Below are positions 37,101 to 42,498 of a stretch of 64,000 nt of DNA, in pieces. Source of the DNA: Owenia fusiformis (lineage: Eukaryota > Annelida > Polychaeta > Sabellida > Oweniidae); the NCBI GenBank assembly GCA_903813345.2, contig CAIIXF020000009.1, forward strand, positions 16,889,759 through 16,953,758, written 5' to 3'. The translations under genes and the position numbers were made by a program. Within the stretch, counting starts at the first letter, position 1. Each line of letters begins with the position of its first letter. The notes beneath the pieces were generated by a model, which worked only from the letters and a program-made list of their open reading frames with translations, was not told the DNA's origin and did not search any database.

Positions 37101-38870
37101 TTACATTCGGCAATCGGCAACTTTAGATCCATGGCAATATTTCATGTTATTCCATAGTTAGCATGATATTCATAGGATAACATGTGAAAATAAAAACTGT
37201 ATTTTTGTAATCAGTGGTAAAATATGATATTTTTGACAAATTTTCACTTAACCATAGCATACGTTTTTTTAGCTATGACATACGACGTCGTATGCGATGG
37301 TTTATGGATTTTTGCTACTTCAGACTCAAAACGAGGCTAAGTGTCAACATCGCCGGATCGTTTGGAAAATTCGAATTAAATGACTTAGTTTCCGACGATT
37401 CTGATGATGACTTTAACTATGGAATAAAAAGAACATCCTATGATTTACTCGTGATATGATTTTAATCCACTCATGGTTATTGATATCTGTACTCTCTCGC
37501 TACGCTCGCTCGTGCAGATATCATATCCATTCGTGGATAAAAATCATATCACTCATAAATCATAGGATATCCTCTATTTATACAGTATTACTTCACAGTG
37601 TATCAGCTTTTTTTCTACAATTCAGATTTTCCTGAAAAAAATCTTGGTAAAAGATATTACAAAATATGTGAAAATTGGAAAGATTGACCGTTTAGTTATT
37701 TCTAAAAAAATGTTTTAAGGACAGGGTGCATGTTGGGAAATTTTCTGCAATCCTCAATTGAGTCACATGTTATTTTTCAAACAAGAATAACTCCTTCCCC
37801 ACATTGTCAACATCTTCCAAGTTTGCACAAAGAGTGCACTTATGTGCCTAGAAAAGCTTTGTGAGAAGGTTTGTTTTGTAAAATGTATAAAAAATGAGAA
37901 AATTCAGTGAAAAAATTTCTGAAAATTTTCTGATTTTTTTCACTGAATTTTCTTGTTTTTTATACACTTTATCAAAACATCCTTCTCACAAGTCTTTTCT
38001 GGGCACATAAGTGCACTCTTTGAGCAAAACTGGAAGATATAGACAATGTGGGGAAGGAGTGATTCTTGTTTGAAAAATAACATGTGACTCAATTGAGAAA
38101 TGCAGAAAATTTCCCATCATGCACCCTGACCTTAATTTAGCATTGCTCTCAATGGGAAATTTTATTTTATTTTTTATAACAAGCCTTCACAGACATGATT
38201 TTAGGACGAAATGGCCGCCTTAACATTTACCCAGAATGCCAAAAAACTAGTCAGTTCTAAACTTTCATAGGTAGAAACATCCCTGAGAATTTCAAATGAA
38301 TCCCTCAAACGGTTTGGCTGGAAACCTGTAGACAAGATTATTCGGGACGCCCGCCTGCCCGGCAAACTGATTACAATATAGCACCTTAGGGTGCGATAAA
38401 AAGCCACATGTTTTGTCACTTCCTGTTTTGTCATTTCCTGTTATAACCAAGGCACCTTAGCACCACGGCACCTAATCCGGTAGCCGCTATATGCATTGCG
38501 GGATGAAAGAACTCACACGTGACACTCACCACAGGCCCAGGAAGATTTTAATCCCCCCCACTCAGTCACTGTATAATGTACTTTTTCTAAGTAATAGATA
38601 TTGGGTTGGAGGGCATGAACTCTTGTTCCCATGTCTGTGGCACTCACAGTTCTAGACTATATCCTCTAGTCTGAAATTTTTGGGAAATTTGGAAAATTCT
38701 TAGGAAATTCAGTCTTTTTTTTCTAAATCTAGACTAGATCTACTCACAGTTCCATCAAAGATCCTATTGATTGTTTCCTCAACGTTTTGAGTCAACTCGA
38801 GATCTTTACAGATGTCTTCTTCTGCAACATCGGGACAAACGCTGCGTACTCTATGAATATCATTCTCCAT
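1..38870 (-). CDS. EME1: EME1 gene, coding exons 1-10; 3' end beyond left edge
   Basis: EME1 is the non-catalytic subunit of the MUS81-EME1 structure-specific endonuclease (XPF family), which cuts flaps, stalled forks and Holliday-type junctions in the nucleus. Ten exons (38870-38748, 36342-35596, 34404-34228, 30378-30217, 19385-19293, 15355-15234, 14175-14052, 10244-10129, 9244-9174, 7771-7650) total 1857 nt, exactly 619 codons, with GT-AG ends and matching phases. Recognisable EME1 blocks in order: an acidic N-terminal region with EQMPLSFKL, a Lys/Glu-rich helix ending KPGECLK, GGAAALGALQ, TVTFYTQGLEKYFK, SRVNVEE-ALIDLHLQ, AETPYKRDRLNTAFTF, and QAWRKQMQQF followed by AAYPSPQSLIQ, which starts the C-terminal helix-hairpin-helix region. 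Human EME1 is about 570 residues; the final ~60 (helix-hairpin-helix end and stop) were not found down to position 1, so they should lie outside. The neighbour MRPL27 favours EME1 over EME2. Introns reach 10.8 kb. Confidence 0.93.
1490..1754 (-). pseudogene. Tc1/mariner transposase fragment
   Basis: The peptide QEKRNWHGEVWTKNDVLF followed by FNLFES resembles the RNWTVEDWKKVLFSDE...FNLF block around the second catalytic Asp of Tc1-like transposases; the DE itself is lost. Stops follow in the same frame. Confidence 0.5.
2172..4872. repeat. 2.7-kb imperfect palindrome
   Basis: Arms about 2172-2640 and 4570-4872 are inverse (GATCTATTAAAAAAG, GCAAAAGTCAATG, AAGGGACGTTATTATCACAA). The left arm has ~150 extra bases. 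The interior has a diverged ~125-bp tandem duplication (3320-3440 and 3440-3580, word GAGAGCGAATGA) and the MITE at 4132. Confidence 0.7.
4132..4383. mobile_element. TA-flanked MITE, CTCCTCA ends
   Basis: Ends CTCCTCATAAAAAGTTAAGG and GTCCTTAACTTTTTTTGAG plus GAG, flanked by TATA. Typical of Tc1/mariner-derived MITEs. No ORF. Confidence 0.82.
6009..7645. repeat. ~52-bp satellite array abutting EME1 exon 10
   Basis: Unit: two related ~26-bp halves, CATATGGCTAGTTAATATAT and CCATATAGCTAGTTCATATA. About 23 units, some 48 bp. Isolated units are at about 341-392 and 5846-5873. The array ends in the splice donor of EME1 exon 10 and is interrupted by the MITE at 6256-6665. Confidence 0.93.
6256..6665. 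mobile_element. TTA-flanked MITE (PIF/Harbinger-like) in the satellite
   Basis: Inverted ends of about 50 bp, GGGGAGGCATCAAAAGTTCG and inverse, with TTA duplicated (6253-6255, 6666-6668). A TTA/TAA duplication and G-rich ends fit PIF/Harbinger. No ORF. Confidence 0.82.
7650..7771 (-). CDS. EME1: EME1 exon 10: start of the helix-hairpin-helix region
   Basis: 122 nt, ending phase 0 at donor GTGAAT. It encodes NVTQAWRKQMQQFKNVS and AAYPSPQSLIQ, matching ALVWRRQIQQLNRVS and NAYPSPQLLVQ. The donor site is immediately followed by the 52-bp satellite array. Confidence 0.93.
8108..8818. mobile_element. Foldback MITE in EME1 intron 9
   Basis: Ends AAAGGAGCATGTAGGTTATC and inverse, with ATC on both sides. 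Arms of about 230 bp (GCAAACAATTTCA; TTTTGGTGAAAAT). Confidence 0.75.
9174..9244 (-). CDS. EME1: EME1 exon 9
   Basis: 71 nt. It completes Lys, then RDRLNTAFTFNVEAGSG and VKIST, with one base carried over. It matches RDETTFSF...GGVKVD of vertebrate EME1. The exon is too short to show as a free-standing ORF; it was found by phase and similarity. Confidence 0.88.
9308..9950. mobile_element. Foldback MITE in EME1 intron 8
   Basis: Ends CACACCGGAACACC and GGTGTTCCGGTGTG. The arms share GACAACAGTAAAGTC with diverged copies. No ORF. Confidence 0.75.
10129..10244 (-). CDS. EME1: EME1 exon 8
   Basis: 116 nt, starting ALIDLHLQCNIN and ending SVAETPY plus two bases. It matches the vertebrate ALVDLQLH...FTKAVAEAPF block. 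Donor GTGAGT. Confidence 0.92.
10409..11442 (-). mobile_element. Helitron/Helentron-like element, subfamily I
   Basis: 5' end TCCCACCGAACGAAGTTC at 11442, a tract of GGACGGAT words, then ~130-bp repeats with AAATTTGAACCAAATCCATC, GAGTTATCAA and CCGCCATTTT. The 3' end has hairpin ACTCCGTGGAGT and CTAG at 10409-10412, followed by T. Located in EME1 intron 7, next to exon 8. Confidence 0.77.
11443..12554. other. Non-coding part of EME1 intron 7
   Basis: Holds the tRNA-like sequence at 11850-11950. On the plus strand, an open stretch at about 12246-12313 starting MAENNHQIDTVNELSEAPTL is followed by a good donor GTAAGT. Segments here recur in diverged form at 14560-14780. No complete gene. Confidence 0.4.
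11850..11950 (-). repeat. tRNA-like sequence, probably a SINE head or pseudo-tRNA
   Basis: On the minus strand TGTGGCGCAGTACGTAGTG looks like an A box region and GGGGTTCGATTCCCGGC like a B box, about 50 nt apart. No clean cloverleaf with an acceptor stem was drawn, so it is not called a functional tRNA. Confidence 0.5.
12555..13163. mobile_element. Longer, diverged relative of the TACCGTATT MITE
   Basis: Starts TACCGTTATCTCTTCAATAA and ends GCGCTAATTACAGATATACAGTA; shares internal sequence with the copy at 14786. Ends are approximate. Confidence 0.5.
14052..14175 (-). CDS. EME1: EME1 exon 7
   Basis: 124 nt. One base completes the Lys codon from exon 6, then 41 codons ending SVSRVNVEE, matching the vertebrate SRVDAEE block exactly at the junction with exon 8. 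Acceptor TTTCTAG, donor GTAATA. A MITE begins 31 bp upstream of the acceptor, at 14207. Confidence 0.92.
14207..14361. mobile_element. Short MITE with TACCGTATTCTCT end
   Basis: Left TACCGTATTCTCTGTTATTA then CCGCCC; right GGGCGATAATAGAGTACTTA. It is near the acceptor of EME1 exon 7. Related elements are at 14786-14990 and about 12555-13163. Confidence 0.6.
14786..14990. mobile_element. Short MITE with TACCGTATTCTCT ends
   Basis: TACCGTATTCTCTCCAATAA and inverse TTACAGAGAATACGGTA. The inner part (CATACATGGGCGCTTATTAG) repeats at 13085-13160 in a longer, more diverged relative. Confidence 0.7.
15234..15355 (-). CDS. EME1: EME1 exon 6
   Basis: 122 nt, starts phase 0 and ends after two bases of a Lys codon. 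GKTVTFYTQGLEKYFK is the degenerate active-site strand of EME1, where catalytic XPF members have ERK; the loss of catalytic residues fits a non-catalytic subunit. Confidence 0.9.
15650..17381. mobile_element. 5-bp-TSD element with CACGGTG ends
   Basis: About 50-bp inverted ends beginning CACGGTGTCCAACCCAAA, with ATTAT duplicated (15645-15649, 17382-17386). Words like GAAACGCTCCG recur at both ends and inside (near 15685, 16565, 16600, 16910, 16935, 17315, 17335). No transposase ORF. The 5-bp duplication and CAC start recall Transib/RAG-type ends, but also fit other groups. Confidence 0.78.
16087..16125. other. Perfect GC-rich hairpin
   Basis: A 17-bp perfect stem TAAGCGCCCCCCGATTT with a 5-nt loop, inside the CACGGTG-ended element. 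Its GC content is far above the surroundings. Confidence 0.85.
17517..18872. mobile_element. TTAA-flanked long-hairpin element with a SINE in its left arm
   Basis: TTAA at 17513-17516 and 18873-18876; ends AGGCCCCATATAAAGTTT and inverse. The arms are about 550 bp and pair across about 18210-18430. The left arm is longer than the right by the SINE at 17816-18047. In EME1 intron 5. Confidence 0.85.
17816..18047 (-). mobile_element. tRNA-Gln-headed SINE
   Basis: The head has TGGTGTAATGGTTAGCACTC (A box) and GGGTTCAATCCC (B box), very like tRNA-Gln. The central domain (17911-17848) has AACTCGATAAAAG, TGTCTATGGTTC and AGGATAAAGATACCAG. The tail is the hairpin ATTAATACGTGGAACCGTA. Inserted in the hairpin element's left arm. 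Confidence 0.85.
19293..19385 (-). CDS. EME1: EME1 exon 5
   Basis: 31 codons, phase 0, acceptor TTGTTTCAG and donor GTAAGT. The peptide has EDQVLIYIPLAAFIDMVNAY, matching the EME1 block that ends in a hydrophobic strand and a Phe-x-x-Met-Val helix. It is separated from exon 4 by 10.8 kb holding the LINE. Confidence 0.88.
24103..24125. other. Assembly gap (23 N)
   Basis: Run of N inside LINE ORF2, 10 bp from the TTAA-flanked hairpin. Its true length is unknown. Confidence 0.99.
24139..24895. mobile_element. TTAA-flanked long-hairpin element inside LINE ORF2
   Basis: TTAA at 24135-24138 and 24896-24899 borders two inverted arms of about 370 bp that begin GGTCTCATGGAAG and meet near 24500-24540. 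Removing the element and one TTAA rejoins the LINE peptide as LLQSLKHE. Fragments of the same family are at 36660-36830 and about 38400-38445. TTAA target sites are used by piggyBac and Kolobok; the terminus does not decide between them. Confidence 0.82.
26529..28577 (-). CDS. LINE ORF1: coiled coil plus SGNH esterase-like domain
   Basis: 682 residues, intact. Residues ~1-50 are basic. ~55-145 hold a domain with ERTLLWLEAFKQFYQR that I cannot name. ~150-260 are Pro/Ser/Thr/Gln-rich linker. ~265-375 are a coiled coil (heptads around LEKRLEEK and QLNAKLQDLHYRL). ~385-475 are a basic Pro/Thr linker. ~480-660 are an SGNH hydrolase-like domain with GTNNV (the Asn block) and DKLHFNHTG (the Asp-x-x-His block); the usual GDS Ser block is not clear. 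Esterase domains occur in ORF1 proteins of some CR1-type LINEs, where ORF1p binds RNA in the retrotransposition particle. Start chosen at the first ATG, 49-55 bp from the end of the element. Confidence 0.9.
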   Translation of the reverse strand: MADRETRRTCTKTFSTPDAKGKNRRNTKKQTMRTLKKNPETLHENFEYKDVENTGVLVLDDEFMSLVFYTERTLLWLEAFKQFYQRKSMKTTKTRIKYGTKITVLNHVTVEIGDSGIITVFGEELQDWRDNDFDLIKGTLISLKRTPTSDSYSTSLPSTSTPCRTSPAQTQEDIFISQSEEIDIGEDSIIFFLGNDTIPNTQTDTDEPIPEPLSQSLIQPTVIPETQPDIKEPLSQNEPQPATVKLSNKSPTQTESTSKPENTGITLELQSENKKLRTRTISLEKRLEEKSVEHSRQIIQLNAKLQDLHYRLEAADKKSEDDIKMAKQLHEQEMRDIATKLECYELNEKWQITTIQGLKADLATQHRKNVALIERFQQMGCHDFNQSLPQSMTPPTVIPKGRPTSKTRTSKTSVTKNTSLPVINTPPNSASKGLPTHDKEGISPTTNKRPSNKAAKVAPKNPPKPTPREFNNGHKQLPTSVHIMYSSNGKKLAGIMNARSKGKSMNVTSSVYSGANIEYATRVIQQGDIGRSTDHKFLGFGTNNVKDDSAQTIIYELKNLAMTAKNQHPTSKITLCGLHHRGDHAKPQEVKQMNIKIDHVNGEMESFAMKKGFHFININRINDSTSQNPNMNILFNDKLHFNHTGRTRLVDAMLSIINSTHNSYADAARIGNPHYPRTGLKL
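30217..30378 (-). CDS. EME1: EME1 exon 4: first strand/helix of the XPF-like fold
   Basis: 54 codons, phase 0. FMSVVFDSKILESPGGAAAL followed by GALQ and IPNSITWVRK matches the vertebrate block VVLDPVLLQ...LLGALQ...CSVTWRR. Acceptor CTTTCAG and donor GTAATT flank it. The exon sits 28 bp from the 5' end of a Helitron-like element (end at 30188). Confidence 0.93.
31037..31600 (+). mobile_element. Mariner-group MITE with a transposase remnant
   Basis: TA-flanked ends CAGGGTGGTCAAAAAAAC and inverse ...GCACCCTG, arms of about 160 bp. The centre (31255-31410, plus) encodes LWGYGRDRVYKNDLRTLADL and QAIPAEE, matching the C-terminal part of mariner-type transposases (the LWGYLKDRVY...IPAEM pattern). 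It is an internal-deletion derivative. Confidence 0.82.
31636..32726. mobile_element. Inverted-end MITE AGGCCTTATTCACAA
   Basis: Ends AGGCCTTATTCACAA / TTGTGAATAAGGCCT with CAG on both sides (31633-31635, 32727-32729). Subterminal GCGATTGCTATTGC words on both sides. The ends resemble PIF/Harbinger or ISL2EU types; no ORF. Confidence 0.65.
32997..33741. other. Part of EME1 intron 3 without recognisable content
   Basis: Unique AT-rich sequence with a C run near 33218-33230 and a small hairpin GGTGCCGTAGGTGCGGCACC at about 33490-33510. Nothing coding. Confidence 0.5.
33742..34070 (+). mobile_element. tRNA-headed SINE with a LINE-like 3' tail
   Basis: A box TTGGCCCAGTGGTTAAGG (33753-33770), B box GGGTTCAAACCC (33823-33834). 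The central domain (33909-33973) is shared with the SINE at 17816. The tail has ACTAATATGTCATGATATGA and AGAGTCAATAAAAGATATAT, nearly the same as the LINE tail at 21452-21510. In EME1 intron 3. Confidence 0.88.
34228..34404 (-). CDS. EME1: EME1 exon 3: charged helix before the nuclease-like domain
   Basis: 59 codons, phase 0 at both ends. It starts FKKLEKQKQKDALKLQ and ends NAKPGECLK, equivalent to the Arg/Lys/Glu-rich segment and PEECLK motif just ahead of the EME1 nuclease-like fold. The composition predicts a long charged helix. Confidence 0.92.
34405..35595. other. EME1 intron 2, no gene or repeat seen
   Basis: AT-rich unique sequence. The plus-strand ORF at 34420-34827 has no recognisable domain and is treated as chance. 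Confidence 0.5.
35596..36342 (-). CDS. EME1: EME1 exon 2: disordered acidic/Ser-rich N-terminal region
   Basis: 249 codons, phase 0 at both ends (acceptor TTTGCAG at 36343, donor GTAAGT at 35595). It encodes a low-complexity Ser/Asp/Lys region with an acidic stretch and PLSFKLKSK, matching the acidic-plus-PLAxRL segment of vertebrate EME1. Basic KKKRSPEEIADQNRIKE ends the exon and leads into the coiled exon 3. Regions like this carry phosphorylation and SLX4-type interactions in the family; no specific site is claimed here. Confidence 0.88.
36855..37085 (+). mobile_element. Helitron-like subfamily I, 5' fragment
   Basis: Starts TATCCCACCAAACAAAGTTC and keeps one and a half monomers with CCTCTGCTCGAGAAGGAATT before ending abruptly. 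In EME1 intron 1. Confidence 0.65.
37435..37568. repeat. Small palindromic element in EME1 intron 1
   Basis: Arms ATCCTATGATTTACTCGTGA and inverse TCACTCATAAATCATAGGAT; loop with CTCGCTACGCTCGCTCGTGC. Probably the end of a larger decayed element starting near 37085. Confidence 0.6.
37719..38131. mobile_element. TTAA-flanked near-perfect hairpin element
   Basis: TTAA at 37715-37718 and 38132-38135; arms of about 200 bp begin GGACAGGGTGCATG / CATGCACCCTGACC and meet near 37920. In EME1 intron 1. Confidence 0.88.
38748..38870 (-). CDS. EME1: EME1 exon 1: start codon and CUE/UBA-like domain
   Basis: ATG at 38870, 41 codons, ending phase 0 at the donor GTGAGT. The peptide begins MENDIHRVRSVCPDVAEED and continues with a pattern like ubiquitin-binding CUE/UBA helices: a VCP turn where CUE domains have MFP, and a hydrophobic final helix with EETINRIF. 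The start is chosen because this is the first ATG of the open exon and it faces the MRPL27 start across a short promoter. The domain call is inference from a short pattern. Confidence 0.82.
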
Positions 38871-39151
38871 TTTTCCACAGCTTTGACTTAGATCATGGTC
38901 TCGCTAAAATTGTGTTGTTCAATTTTAAATTTGCGCGCTCGGGTTCTTGCAATATTCATCCGCAGTTCTTTCGATCAAGAACAAGAAATTCACGATATAA
39001 TTATATATTCATTAAATTTTATACGACTATCTATGTGTTGAGGTGTTGATTGGTAACAGACTTAGGTTATTGTACAATAGGCAGGATTATAGGTCTTCAT
39101 TCTTCTGAACTATATTTCGGTGTACTGATATCCGGCTGTACTACTTTCAAA
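38871..39151. promoter_or_regulatory. Bidirectional EME1/MRPL27 promoter region
   Basis: 281 bp separate the divergent start codons of EME1 (38870, minus) and MRPL27 (39152, plus). It holds an inverted CCAAT box (ATTGG at 39049-39053) and a GC-rich core TTGCGCGCTCG near 38931. AAAATGGCAGCC overlaps the MRPL27 start and resembles a YY1 start-site motif. No clear TATA box is placed. Transcription starts are not determined. Confidence 0.6.
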
Positions 39152-39212
39152 ATGGCAGCCCCCATGTTTTTCAAAAATTTAAAATTATTTTCAAACATTT
39201 TCAAAATACAAG
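39152..39212 (+). CDS. MRPL27: MRPL27 exon 1 (mitochondrial presequence)
   Basis: 61 nt from ATG to donor GTACGT, ending after one base. The leftover G joins AT of exon 2 to make an Asp codon, which confirms the phase. There are five Lys and no acidic residues in the 20 codons. Confidence 0.88.
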
Positions 39213-42200
39213 GTACGTCTATTTTTTTTATGCACACTTATTATACATATATTACTAGAACAAAATGCTGTTGTATTTCTGTGTATTTATTTTTGGTCGC
39301 CCAATTAGTCCACAGAGAGCTTTTTACATATGATTTGTATCGTAACAAGAAAATCCAGTGAAAAATCACTGAGACCCTATCTGTTGCAAGACTAACGCTT
39401 GGCGTAACCGTCACCATGTTATTTGGTGTTTTTTAAGTAGCGCAAGGATCCTGCCATGACCGTGGTAATGTTATCGTGAAAGCCTGGTATAACCGCGACA
39501 ATGCTGTATTATATTAAAATGCCTGCCATGACCATGGTAGTGTAATCGTGTAAGCCTGGCGCGACCGCAACCTTTATATGACATTAATGACCCGTTGCTG
39601 TTGGTATTTTTTATGAATAAATCTTATCAATTGATCATTATAGAAAGTATATGCTTTCGAATTGAAGCTCTTTGAATGAGAGTAGAGATATAGTTTGTTC
39701 GCAAATTATTTATGAGTAAAAATTAGGTTTTCGTTGTGAAATTAATACACATTTTTAGTAGTCTTTATTTACATATTTAAGGTAGTTAAACACGAAGAAA
39801 AATTGTCATTACAGTGTTCTCATGCTACTTAAAATACAACCACGATCATGAGAGGCCTTGCAACTATTGTCACGGTCATACGGGGCTTTAACATTACCAC
39901 GGTCATGACAGGCCTTATAAGCATTGTCACGGTCATATTAGGCTTTAACATTACCACGGTCATGACAGGCCTTGCAATAATTTATGATTAGGACTGCTAT
40001 AACCGTGACAATGTTTATAGCAAAGCCGGGCATGACCGTGACAATGTCATATAGTACTGCAAGGCCTGGCATGACCGTGACAATGTAATATAGTATTGCA
40101 AGGCTTGGTATGACCGCCGTGGCAGTGTAATGTAGTATTGCAAGTTCAGGTATGAAAGTGGTGATGTAGAAATTTATGATTAGGACTACTGCTATAACCG
40201 TGACAATGTGTATTGCAAAGCCTGGCATGACTGTGACAAGGTAATATAGTATTGCAAGGTCTGCCATGACCGTGACAATGTAATATAGTACTGCAAGGCC
40301 TGGCATGACCGTGACAATGTAATATAGTATTGCAAGGCTTGGTATGACCGCCGTGGCAGTGTAATGTAGTATTGCAAGTTCAGGTATGAGAGTGGTGATG
40401 TAGGTGTTTAACTACCTTAATTATGTTAATATCAAAATTACTACTAGACATTATATTCACATTATTTCCGCATATTCTAAAATAATTAATCATTTACACA
40501 GAATAAGACAAGTTATTTGAGTCACGCTAATAAACAATTTATTTAAAAGTGGATAGTAAACAAATCACTAACATACAACAATAAAAAATTCTTAAATTAA
40601 ACGTAAATGCTACGGCCGCGCCAGGCTTCCACGAAAACACTCACGGTCATGACAGGCCTTGCAATATAATACAGTGTTGTCACGGTTATACCAGGCTTAC
40701 AAAATAACACTGCCACGGTCATGGCAGGATCCTTGCGCTACTTAAAAAACACCGAATAACATGGTGACGGTTACACCAGGCGTTAGTCTTGCAATAGATA
40801 GCATGTGAAATCACTGAAAAAATACAAAGACCCGAAGATAGAAGGGAATTGAAAATGGAATCAAAGTAAATGGTTACATTGCCACAGGAGTCCCATTTAT
40901 ACTTGTATACTGTTCTGGACGGGAATGCACGCTCCTTTACCTTATGTTACATTTTGTACTAGGCCTTTTTAGTTTTAAATCAGATTTAAAACTTTGACAA
41001 AATTTTACATTGACTTGCATTTGTTAACTTGCATGAATACAGGAATAGGACTATAAACTTTACAAACTTCAACATTATATGTCACCATCTCATGATCTCT
41101 ACATGGTGACATAAAAAATCTTCTAACTTTAGCACATATATTGTGGTATCATAGAGCCCAAAAATAGACAACAAATTTCAGAAAGTCCAATTTAAACCCT
41201 GGTAGATGACTTCTAGACACTGGTTTTTCCTCAATGTTGCCCTTGGTAGTTGTCTTTGGAGATTCTGGATTGATCCTCAGGTACTGTATGTCATTCTGGA
41301 CTTGTTAACCTTTGTGATTACCTTGTGTGCCCTGGAAATGTAAAGGACGGAAAGGCATATTTATGACCTTTGTCAATACATTTATTTGTACACTTATCAT
41401 TTCGTTCGAAAATATACATGTCGTCGCGTGAGAATAACTTTGTACTAACTGCCATTTTCAAAAAAATTGAGATAGACATGGAATTTTACTATTTGAAACA
41501 CAGGCTTTCATCGTAGATACATGCCCCATCTCAATTTCCTCTCATTAAGCTAGAATTCAGTGTGAAATTGTACCATCTCCAGACAAACAGCTTATTTCTA
41601 ATTTCAAATTGTCATATCTGATATCAACTGTTTCAACCAATCAACTCTCTAAGAATTGGTCATGTGACTTGCAAAACTTGGAGTTATAACAATCTTATAT
41701 TAAAACGAAGTATGCCAATATGCATGTTATTGTATCTAGAATGAAATAATGTTTTGTAACACAATACCATGCCAGTTTGCATGCCTGGCCTTTCATGTTT
41801 TAGTTTTAGAACTATTACAAGTAGATCAAAAAAATACAATGATACAGTATGTGTAATCCCATGCATACTCAAATTATATGCCCTCAATTACTCTTTGTAT
41901 TATGGATGCTCATTGGATTATTCATTCATGGCCACATGATATGAAATAGAATTACTAATTTCCTCGAAAACCTAAATCCTTGCTACCAGGGAAGATGAAA
42001 AGTACAAATGACCAGTTAATTAGATCATGTGAGCAGTCAAAAGTACCCTTTATCTTCCCTGCTACCAGGTCTTATAGGGGTTTGAATGGCAAAATGCAAT
42101 AGAAATGCATATACGAAGCTGTCATCATTAAATGTTGAAAATGAAAGACTACTTATTTGTTTCTTCAAATAGAGTACATAATAATAGCAGGCCTGTCAAC

Positions 42201-42462
42201 TGTCCCGCAATTTGCGTATTTGTCACGCATTTGCTGAAGAATTTGAAGTCACGCCAGTTTTTTTTGCGTGACAGAAAATGTCACGCAAATACGCATTTTA
42301 CCTGGTAATTGTCACGCAAAAATATTTCTGTAGAAAATTTTTCGAAATATGTTTACGATACGGTAAAAATACGAACGTCGGAAAAAACCGAACGCAATTT
42401 GTTCGGATTTGTCACGCGAATCCCGTATATGTCACGCATGTTCATTGGAAATTTTCGTACCT

Positions 42463-42498
<36 letters not shown>

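Noticed and set aside
37214-37459. 81-residue ORF with an acidic DDSDDDF stretch
   Set aside because: It may be a remnant of a transposon protein, but nothing recognisable supports it; it lies beside a palindrome.
40192-40377. Repetitive Gln/Tyr-rich ORFs (QALQYYITLS units)
   Set aside because: Translation of ~40-bp tandem words in a TTAA-flanked element; not a conserved protein.
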